A stretch of 54,352 nucleotides of DNA from Acidimicrobiaceae bacterium (GTDB lineage Bacteria; Actinomycetota; Acidimicrobiia; Acidimicrobiales; Aldehydirespiratoraceae): NCBI GenBank assembly GCA_009843735.1, contig VYCW01000083.1:1-54352 (forward strand). The letters run 5' to 3'. The notes under the pieces were generated by a model that had not been told where the DNA came from, made no database searches, and worked only from the letters and a program-made list of their open reading frames with translations. A program made the translations under genes and the position numbers. Of this stretch, positions 48,493-54,352 are shown piece after piece (position 1 is the stretch's first letter; every line of letters starts with the position of its first letter).

Positions 48493-49338
48493 GTGAGCGC
48501 GCGGGCCGTGTGGGTGAACGGACGGATGGTCGAGCCCGACCACCCGCACCTGAGGGCCGACGACCACGGAGTGATCGTGGGCGACGGCGTCTTCGAGACA
48601 CTGCTGGTGGTGCCCGACGGCGCCGGGGTGGCCGCCTTCGCAGTGCGCCGGCATCTTGAGCGATTGCGCCGCTCGGCCCGAGCGCTGCGCTTCGAGTGCC
48701 CCTACGGCGACGACGAGTTGCGGGCCGCGATCACCCTGTGCCTCGACGCCGCGCCCGAGGCCGGGATCGTGCGGGTCACGGCCACCAGCGGCGGCGGCCC
48801 GCTGGGATCCGGGCGCAGCGGGGCGCGGGGCTCGGCCATCGTGATCGCCGGCAACCGGCCGCCCGACTACCCGCCCGGCACCGCGGTCTCGACCGTTCCG
48901 TTCCCCCGCAACGAGCGGGGCGCCATGGCCGGCGTCAAGACGACCTCCTACGCCGAGAATGTGCTGGCGCTCGACGTGGTCCGGGAGCGGGGCGCATCCG
49001 AGGCGATCTTCGCCGACACCCGGGGCCGTGTCAGCGAGGGCACCGGGTCGAACATCTTCTGGTGCGACGGGGCGCGGCTGCACACACCGCCGCTGGACAC
49101 CGGCTGCCTGGCCGGGGTCACCCGGGCGCTGCTGCTGGAACGGCTCGACGTGGCCGAGACCCATCTGCCCGTCGAGGAGCTTCGAGGCGTTCCCGAGGCC
49201 TTCCTGGCCTCCTCCACCCGGGCGGTCCAGTCCATCGCCCGCATCGACGACACCGAGCTGCCGGTGGTGGACGGCCCGCTGACGGCGGCCGCGGCCGCGC
49301 TGATGGCCGGCCTGATGGCCAACGACATCGACCCGTGA
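48493..49338 (+). CDS. PLP-dependent class IV aminotransferase (branched-chain or aminodeoxychorismate lyase type)
   Basis: This 281-residue fold-type IV PLP enzyme has the N-terminal VWVNGRMVEPDHPHLRADDHGVIVGDGVFET, with DGVFET near residues 31-36. PLP Lys149 lies in GVKTTSYAENVLA. RVSEGTGSNIFW and PPLDTGCLAGVTRALLLE follow, and the late SSTRAVQSIA is typical. It transfers amino groups (BCAT/D-amino-acid type) or, as PabC, releases 4-aminobenzoate. Sequence alone does not separate these, since the key residues are shared. The start GTG 48493 has only a weak site upstream. It is upstream of tadA, separated by 64 bases with a short repeat. Confidence 0.87.
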   Translation: MSARAVWVNGRMVEPDHPHLRADDHGVIVGDGVFETLLVVPDGAGVAAFAVRRHLERLRRSARALRFECPYGDDELRAAITLCLDAAPEAGIVRVTATSGGGPLGSGRSGARGSAIVIAGNRPPDYPPGTAVSTVPFPRNERGAMAGVKTTSYAENVLALDVVRERGASEAIFADTRGRVSEGTGSNIFWCDGARLHTPPLDTGCLAGVTRALLLERLDVAETHLPVEELRGVPEAFLASSTRAVQSIARIDDTELPVVDGPLTAAAAALMAGLMANDIDP

Positions 49339-49349
49339 CCCGGACCTCG

Positions 49350-49403
49350 CACGTCTTGGGAGCATCACATGTCGCGGGAGCCCCGCACGTCTCGGGAGCG
49401 TCG
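49350..49403 (+). repeat. Three diverged 18-bp tandem units before tadA
   Basis: CACGTCTTGGGAGCATCA (49350-49367), CATGTCGCGGGAGCCCCG (49368-49385) and CACGTCTCGGGAGCGTCG (49386-49403) align as imperfect tandem copies. The last base of the third is the first base of the tadA GTG. Each unit contains GGGAG, so the repeat may have grown from a ribosome-binding site. Confidence 0.7.
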
Positions 49404-49867
49404 TGACGGACGAGCAGCTCATGGAAATAGCCCTGGCCGAGGCCCGATTGGCCCCTGCGCACGGCGACGTGCCCGTGGGCGCGGTGGTGTGGCGCGACGG
49501 CGAGGTGGTCGCCCGCGGCCACAACCAGCGGGAGCGCGCCGGCGATCCCACCGCCCACGCTGAGATGCTGGCCCTGCGGGAGGCCGCTACCCGCCTCGGC
49601 GGCTGGCGCCTGGACGGAGCCACGGTGGCCGTGACCCTGGAGCCGTGCCCCATGTGCGCCGGAGCGCTGCAGCAGGCCCGGGTGGGCCGGGTCGTCTACG
49701 GCGCCGACGACCCCAAGGCCGGTGCCCTCGGCTCGCTCTACAACCTGGGCGCCGACCCCCGGCTCAACCACGAGTTCGAGGTGGTGCCGGGCGTGCGGGC
49801 CGGCGAGTGCGCCGCCCTGCTGCAGGACTTCTTCTCGGACCTGAGGGGCTCTGAAGTCGACCCGTAG
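49403..49867 (+). CDS. tadA: tRNA-specific adenosine deaminase
   Basis: This 154-residue cytidine-deaminase-fold enzyme converts adenosine 34 of tRNA-Arg(ACG) to inosine. The zinc motif HAE (His52, Glu54) and PCPMCAG (Cys82, Cys85) are present, with the N-terminal DVPVGAVVWRDGEVVARGHN. The late segment ADDPKAGALGSLYNLGADPRLNHEFEV is characteristic of TadA. GTG start 49403 has GGGAG about 5 bases upstream. tRNA-Ser lies 22 bases after its stop. Confidence 0.95.
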   Translation: MTDEQLMEIALAEARLAPAHGDVPVGAVVWRDGEVVARGHNQRERAGDPTAHAEMLALREAATRLGGWRLDGATVAVTLEPCPMCAGALQQARVGRVVYGADDPKAGALGSLYNLGADPRLNHEFEVVPGVRAGECAALLQDFFSDLRGSEVDP

Positions 49868-49889
49868 GCCCGCCGGTAGCCTCTGCGGC

Positions 49890-49976
49890 GGAGAGTTGCC
49901 AGAGCGGACGAATGGGGCGGCCTCGAAAGCCGTTGTGGCCTCCGGGTCACCATGGGTTCGAATCCCATACTCTCCG
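49890..49976 (+). tRNA. tRNA-Ser(CGA)
   Basis: The 7-bp acceptor stem pairs GGAGAGT (49890-49896) with ACTCTCC (49969-49975). The discriminator is G at 49976. The anticodon stem GCGGC/GCCGT encloses the loop CTCGAAA, with anticodon CGA at 49924-49926. A long variable arm and the T-loop GGTTCGAATCC confirm a class II serine tRNA. CCA is not encoded; the bases that follow are CCGC. Confidence 0.97.
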
Positions 49977-50029
49977 CCGCTGAACAAAGCACCCTGATCG
50001 GGCCATTGGGGTTTCAGTCCCGCGTGGAG

Positions 50030-51445
50030 TTAGGCCGCGGCCAGCGCGGCGGCGATCCACTCGTCGACCGTGGCCCGATTCTCGGCGATCCATCTGGCGG
50101 CCAGCAGGGCGATCTCGGCGTCGCTGTTCTTGCCCCCCTGGATCTCCACGTTCATCACCGACACGTCTACCACCGACAGCTTGACCTGGCGAAAAAGCTC
50201 GGCCGCGGCCGGATTCGCCGCCAACCAATCCTTGTTAGCGGTCACCTGGACGTCGGCCGGCACCCAGCCGAGCTGGCAGAAGTCCGCGTTGGCGCGGGCC
50301 GGGCACTGCTCGGCCGGGATGTCGAGCTCGACGGGATCGGTCGTTCCGGCCCAGTGCCTCTGGTCGAACGCCTCGCCGCCCTCAAGGCCGAGTGGGTTGG
50401 AGTCGTCGAGCACGTTCTCCATCGCCAGCCAGTACACGTTGTCACCAGGCCGGAGCTGGGTGATGTAGGCCGATGGCGTCCAGGTGTAGATCACAGCCGG
50501 TTCGCCGGCCTCCACCTTGGCCACCACCTCCGCGAACATCGCGTCATAGCCGGCGATGATCTGCTCAAGATGCCACCATTCGTTAAAGGCGATCATGCTC
50601 TCCATCATGTCGTCGCACGTCCATGTCTCCTGGCAGCCGAAGAACTCGGCGAGACCGTCGCCGTCGCCGTCGAACAGGGCCCGGATCTCGGGATCGTCGT
50701 GGAGTTGATCTAGGTGGGTAATGCCGTACTCGTCGGCCACCGACTTGGTGATCAGCAGACCCTGGACGGCACCGCCGTCGCGGAACACCGCGCCCGCCTT
50801 CATGAGGTGGTCGCCCACAATTGAGCCGTCGGGCAGCTCTTGCGCCTGCCACGAGTGGTGGCCCGGGTACCAACTGTTGGCCCAGAAGTCGACTTCGCCC
50901 TGAGCCATGGCCAGGTACGCCAGCGACGGGCCGAGCTGCCTCTCGGCCGGCTCGGACACGTCGTAGCCGAGCCTCTCGAGCAGTAACTGGTAGACCGCAG
51001 CCTGGAAGTAGCCGCTTTGCCAGTCGGCCCGAGCCATGGTGACCGAGATGCCCTCACCGGGCAGCGTCGTCGTGCCCGTACTGGGGCCGGTGCTGTCTCT
51101 GGCCGTTCCGTCGTTGATGGCCTTGAGCAGCACCATCATGTCGCCGCGGGTGAAGTTGTCCGACTCTTCGGCTTGGAGGATCTGGTCGTAGTAGCGCTCC
51201 ATGAACACCACCGCGTGACGCTTGCTCAAAGGCTGCTCAGGTCTGAACGTGCCGTCGGTGTAGCCGGCCGTCACCCCGACCTCCGCTGCCCATTCGACAG
51301 CCTCGAAGGCGTAGTGGTCGGGCGGCACATCAGGAAACCGCTGACTCTGGGCGACCGCAGTAGCTGTGAGCGCTCCGACAACCCCCACAACGAGCACGGT
51401 GACAGCGCCACGCCTCCTATGAAGGAACCACTTCTTCATTCTCAT
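50030..51445 (-). CDS. S-layer-homology domain fused to OpuAC/ProX-type solute-binding protein
   Basis: This 471-residue exported protein has a signal peptide (about 1-33). One SLH domain (about 36-90) shows FPDVPPDHYAFEAVEWAAEVGVTAGYTDGTFRPEQPLSKRHAVVFME. A spacer leads to a glycine-betaine/choline-type binding domain (about 130-471, DFWANSWYPGHHSWQAQ, IYTWTPSAYI, FCQLGWVPADVQV). SLH domains anchor proteins to the cell-wall glycan, so this binding protein would be wall-attached rather than lipid-anchored. No OpuA permease or ATPase gene is nearby, so it could be a receptor for a distant transporter. ATG 51445 has AGGGAG close by. It is a single-gene unit after tRNA-Ser. Confidence 0.87.
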   Translation of the reverse strand: MRMKKWFLHRRRGAVTVLVVGVVGALTATAVAQSQRFPDVPPDHYAFEAVEWAAEVGVTAGYTDGTFRPEQPLSKRHAVVFMERYYDQILQAEESDNFTRGDMMVLLKAINDGTARDSTGPSTGTTTLPGEGISVTMARADWQSGYFQAAVYQLLLERLGYDVSEPAERQLGPSLAYLAMAQGEVDFWANSWYPGHHSWQAQELPDGSIVGDHLMKAGAVFRDGGAVQGLLITKSVADEYGITHLDQLHDDPEIRALFDGDGDGLAEFFGCQETWTCDDMMESMIAFNEWWHLEQIIAGYDAMFAEVVAKVEAGEPAVIYTWTPSAYITQLRPGDNVYWLAMENVLDDSNPLGLEGGEAFDQRHWAGTTDPVELDIPAEQCPARANADFCQLGWVPADVQVTANKDWLAANPAAAELFRQVKLSVVDVSVMNVEIQGGKNSDAEIALLAARWIAENRATVDEWIAAALAAA

Positions 51446-51642
51446 AGTCTCCCTAATGGCCGGACCTCGGCAACGGTCACCGTGTCGAGGGCAACCTGAA
51501 TGCGGATGCCTGTCGCACGCGGGCGGTGATTCGTCGCTTGGCCGTGATCAAGAGTGCGCGCTCTCACTACCTCCTATGACGCGCCAGGCTGGCTATTTGT
51601 TGCAGTGAACAGACATCCCAGACGCGGCTACGCACGCCGAGC

Positions 51643-52884
51643 TCATCGCCTCCTGAGGATCGAGTCGAGCAGGAACGACGTTCCGGGCGAGGGATCCGCA
51701 CCCAGACCGGCCAACTCGACGAGGTGCGATCCGTCCTCGCTCTCGGGCGGCTCCGTCTCCATGACGACCAGCGTGGGTGTCCGGTCGGTGGTCAGCCACG
51801 CCACCGAGGCCGAGTCCTCGGACCAATGCGGGCGGCCGTAGCCGCCCACGTCCAGGAGGCGCAGCTCTTCAGTGTCGAGATCGAAGAGCCACGCCGGGCT
51901 GGTGTCGTTGAGCAGCCACCGGCCGTCGGGCGAGATCGAGATCTCGTGTAGTTCGTCGACGAAGTCGCGGGGCAGGTCCCGCGCCTCACCGGTGTCGCCG
52001 TCGAGAACCACGACGTCGCAGGCGAGCTTCTCGTCGCAACGGTGTTCCACCAGCAGCTCGCCCCGGGTGGCCAGCGCTCGGTGGTCGCTCGTGATCTCGA
52101 AACCGGAGACCGTCGGCCGGAAGGTGCTTCCGACGGGCGGGACCACCAGCACGCCGGACTCGCCGCCGGTCACCAGTTCCGTTCCGGGCGGGGCCTCCGC
52201 TACCCACATCAGGTGGCCGGCGAGGGAGCTGTAGGTCTGCCAGCCGGCCATGTACATGAGGCCGCGGGGGCCATTGGGCCGGGTCACCACCCAGTAGTCC
52301 ACCATGGGGTGCGCGGCTGGGACCACCACGGCCCGTGACGCCACCAGCACCACGGTCGGGGGATCGTCCGCGAGCCTGATGCCGACCGTGCGCCTGCCGT
52401 CGCTGAGGAACTCAAGATCGGCGATCTGCAGCGGGGACTCCGTGGCGTTGATGGGCAGGAGTTCCAACGCCCCGGTGGACAGGTCCACGCGGGCTACCTT
52501 GCTGCCGCTGAGATAGACGAGCCGGCCCTCCAAGCCGCTGAACGGCTCGGCCGGTGGCGCGCTTGCAGGCTCCTCGACCTCAGGGGCAACCTCCACCAAG
52601 TCATCGGGCTCTCGAAGAGGGCTGCTGGTCGTGGGAACCTCGAAGGGCTCCTCGTCCAGCGAGTCTGAGCCCTGGCTGCCGTTATCACCGGTGAGGCTCA
52701 GCAGCCACAGCCCGGTGACGAGAGCGACGAGCACAGCGACCAGCCCGGCTGCGGCCGGCAACCGGCGCGACTGTTCGCTGACCCCACCGTCCATGTGGCC
52801 GTCCGACCCGCCGTCGCCGCCGTCGCCGCTGTCGTCGCGGCCGTCCAGCGGCGCCGCGTGCATGGGGGCACCGTAGTTGCGCAT
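51643..52884 (-). CDS. Membrane-anchored beta-propeller-like protein (TolB/WD40-like), unknown function
   Basis: This protein of about 413 residues has a Gly/Asp-rich N-terminus, one TM helix (about residues 43-64 after ATG 52884, AAAGLVAVLVALVTGLWLLSL), an acidic Pro/Glu/Ser stalk, and an external domain. That domain has repeated short strands and Asp/Gly turns: GRLVYLSGSKVARVDLSTGALELL, ITSDHRALATRGELLVEH, ISISPDGRWLLNDTSPAWLFDLDTEELRLLD. The pattern fits a TolB/WD40 or PQQ-like propeller, though no catalytic residues can be assigned. The start is uncertain: ATG 52884, 52863 and 52795 are possible and none has a strong ribosome site. It is divergent from the LacI gene, and regulation by it is possible. 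Confidence 0.6.
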   Translation of the reverse strand: MRNYGAPMHAAPLDGRDDSGDGGDGGSDGHMDGGVSEQSRRLPAAAGLVAVLVALVTGLWLLSLTGDNGSQGSDSLDEEPFEVPTTSSPLREPDDLVEVAPEVEEPASAPPAEPFSGLEGRLVYLSGSKVARVDLSTGALELLPINATESPLQIADLEFLSDGRRTVGIRLADDPPTVVLVASRAVVVPAAHPMVDYWVVTRPNGPRGLMYMAGWQTYSSLAGHLMWVAEAPPGTELVTGGESGVLVVPPVGSTFRPTVSGFEITSDHRALATRGELLVEHRCDEKLACDVVVLDGDTGEARDLPRDFVDELHEISISPDGRWLLNDTSPAWLFDLDTEELRLLDVGGYGRPHWSEDSASVAWLTTDRTPTLVVMETEPPESEDGSHLVELAGLGADPSPGTSFLLDSILRRR

Positions 52885-53087
52885 GGCGAGATGAGCAGCC
52901 CGAGAGCCTGTGTGCTCCGGGTGAGGCCGAGCGCGGGGTGAACGAGCGTCTGGTGAACTGCGGTCCTGCCGCAATGTCTGCGAATGTCTGCGTACCGTCC
53001 TGGCCGAGCCACTGGAGGGTGCGTCGAGTTGCCGTGACCAGCCCAGCCGGTGGAGCCGATATGGCCGAAGAGCATGGTTTACTCCGT

Positions 53088-53120
53088 TCTTATGCCATAT
53101 AAGGACTTAAACGAGTAAGT
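53088..53120. promoter_or_regulatory. Two operator-like palindromes upstream of LacI-family gene
   Basis: GTTCTTAT-GCC-ATAAGGAC (53088-53106) pairs at all but one position. ACTTA..TAAGT (53105-53120) is a 16-bp dyad with a central CG, the usual hallmark of LacI-family operators. A TTATAG -10 (about 53125-53130) follows. Their place just ahead of the -10 box suggests autorepression. Confidence 0.6.
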
Positions 53121-53138
53121 ATTGTTATAGTCCGCCGG

Positions 53139-54158
53139 ATGCCCGGAGGGTCGAAGGGCCGCAAGCCCGTCACCAGCGCTGATGTGGCCCGTGAGGTCGG
53201 GGTCTCGCGTGCCACCGTCAGCTATCTGCTGAACAACACTCCCGGGCAGACGATCTCCGACGAGACGCGCCGCCGGGTGATGGAAGCGGCCGAGCGGCTC
53301 GGGTACACGCCGAACCAGAGCGCGCGAGCTCTCCGGCTCGGGCGCAGCGACATCGTGCTGTTCCCGCTCGGCGATGTGGCCCTGTCGCATGCATTCGCCG
53401 GCGCGATCAACGTCTGCTCGGCGGCTCTGAACCTTCAGGGCTTCACCCTGGTGCCGGACGCGGCGATGTACCCCAGCCCGGAGCACGCCGCCGATGCCTG
53501 GCTGAGGCTCGGTCCGGCCGCCCTCATCGATCTCATCCTGCCCGCCGACCACACGGGCGTCCTGCGGATGTCCCGGGCCGGCGTGGCCAGAGTGACGGCC
53601 GACATCGAGGTGCCCGGACACCTCAGCGCGATGGACATCATCGGCGTGGACGCCCGCAAGTGTCAGCTGTCGCACGTGATCGAGCGGGGCGCGACCAACA
53701 TCGTCTACGCCGCGCCGCCGTCCTACGACGAGAGCTCGATGAGCCCGCTCCTTCGTCCTGTCCTGGAGGCTGTCGCGAGTGACGCGAGCGTCCGGCTCGC
53801 CTTCGACACCGTGGAAGCCACACCGGAGTCGGCGCGGGCCGCCGCTCGCCGGTGGGCGGACGCCGGCGTCGACGCTGTCTGCGGCCACAGCGACGACTAT
53901 GCGCTGCCGATCCTCACCGCGCTGATCGACCTGGGCGTCGAGGTGCCGGGCGCGATGCTGGTGATCGGCGTCGGCGACATTCCGGCCTCGAGGGCCACCA
54001 CACCGTCGTTGTCGTCGGTGACCGCGGAGATGGAACAGCTCGGCGAATCACTGGCGGCCAGCGTTCAGACCGCGGTGCTCGACCCGACCACGCCGGTCCG
54101 GTATCCCGCACCGGAGCCGGTCGTTATGGAGCGCGACTCGTCGAATCGCCCCTGCTGA
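53139..54158 (+). CDS. LacI-family transcriptional regulator
   Basis: This 339-residue repressor has a LacI helix-turn-helix at residues 11-33 (VTSADVAREVGVSRATVSYLLNN), then the hinge RRRVMEAAERLGYTPNQSARALRLGRSDIVLF. A type 1 periplasmic-binding-like effector domain follows (about 65-335), with CGHSDDYALPILTALIDLGVEVPGAML and an end FPTL-like PSLSSVTAEMEQLG. It binds DNA as a dimer and releases on binding a small effector, commonly a sugar. The ATG at 53139 lies 9 bases after the -10 box, which suggests leaderless or very short-leader mRNA. Probably autoregulated; the target may include the divergent propeller gene. Confidence 0.93.
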   Translation: MPGGSKGRKPVTSADVAREVGVSRATVSYLLNNTPGQTISDETRRRVMEAAERLGYTPNQSARALRLGRSDIVLFPLGDVALSHAFAGAINVCSAALNLQGFTLVPDAAMYPSPEHAADAWLRLGPAALIDLILPADHTGVLRMSRAGVARVTADIEVPGHLSAMDIIGVDARKCQLSHVIERGATNIVYAAPPSYDESSMSPLLRPVLEAVASDASVRLAFDTVEATPESARAAARRWADAGVDAVCGHSDDYALPILTALIDLGVEVPGAMLVIGVGDIPASRATTPSLSSVTAEMEQLGESLAASVQTAVLDPTTPVRYPAPEPVVMERDSSNRPC

Positions 54159-54302
54159 CCCTGACCGCGCCTTTACGGCCGAGCGACGGCCCCAGGGTTA
54201 CTTACACGATTCAGTGCGCCGTTGTGCGAAGGGGACAAGTACCGAGACCCCGGAGCAGACCAGCCCAAGCAACAGGCCCTGGGGGAATCAGACGGCAATG
54301 CG

Positions 54303-54352
54303 CGGAGGGTATGGGATTTGAACCCATGGAGGCTCTCGCCTCACACGCTTTC
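54303..54352 (-). tRNA. tRNA-Ser(NGA), partial
   Basis: Only the 3' half lies in the window. On the minus strand it reads the end of an anticodon loop (GAAA, so bases 35-36 of the anticodon are GA) and stem GCGTG. A long variable arm, T-loop GGTTCAAATCC, 3' acceptor ACCCTCC and discriminator G at 54303 follow. NGA with a long variable arm means serine. It is UGA or GGA, since CGA is already used at 49890. No CCA is encoded. Confidence 0.85.

Overview
The window is GC-rich actinobacterial chromosome. Two F420-type luciferase-like oxidoreductases, lipoprotein solute receptors with long Pro/Glu linkers, many GTG starts, weak Shine-Dalgarno sites and an S-layer-homology fusion suggest a free-living or host-associated actinobacterium, perhaps Acidimicrobiia. 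That placement is inference; no rRNA or marker gene is present to settle it. Genes are dense: no gap exceeds 300 bases.

Bases 1-15309 hold a catabolic and transport locus. A long minus-strand series, mostly with 4-base start/stop overlaps, runs from 15309 down to 2834: MFS-LivF fusion, small membrane protein, LivH-LivM-LivG fusion, amidohydrolase, TauD-type dioxygenase, nine-Asp-box propeller, cytochrome P450, second amidohydrolase, metallo-beta-lactamase-like protein, ABM monooxygenase. Beyond it lie a plus-strand paralogous TauD dioxygenase and two lipoproteins, one a receptor and one cut by the window edge. From a shared palindromic promoter at 15360 the plus strand carries a ThDP enzyme, an SMP-30 lactonase, an MFS exporter and a third amidohydrolase (15386-20371). 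They converge on two alpha/beta-hydrolase-like proteins that lack the nucleophile serine.

Bases 22234-38306 hold a second transport and catabolic locus: lipoprotein receptor, MFS-LivF fusion, LivH-LivM-LivG fusion and D-aminoacylase-type hydrolase, all minus strand, next to a zinc alcohol dehydrogenase, two LLM oxidoreductases, a cupin-rhodanese protein, an atypical SDR, a VOC protein and an FAD oxidase. The recurrence of an MFS permease fused to a LivF ATPase beside a fused LivHMG permease-ATPase is the most unusual feature of the window. I read it as a hybrid MFS/ABC uptake module in two diverged copies that probably carry different substrates.

Bases 38538-54352 are mostly housekeeping: polyprenyl synthase, exonuclease VII (xseB, xseA), an ABC exporter, a fused nicotinate phosphoribosyltransferase-nicotinamidase, a rhamnonate-dehydratase-like enolase, a 1-Cys peroxiredoxin with an upstream palindrome, a DM13 protein, a class IV aminotransferase, tadA, tRNA-Ser(CGA), an SLH-ProX fusion, a membrane-anchored propeller, a LacI regulator with operator-like sites, and a partial second tRNA-Ser at the right edge. 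Several dispersed repeats and stem-loops lie between genes.
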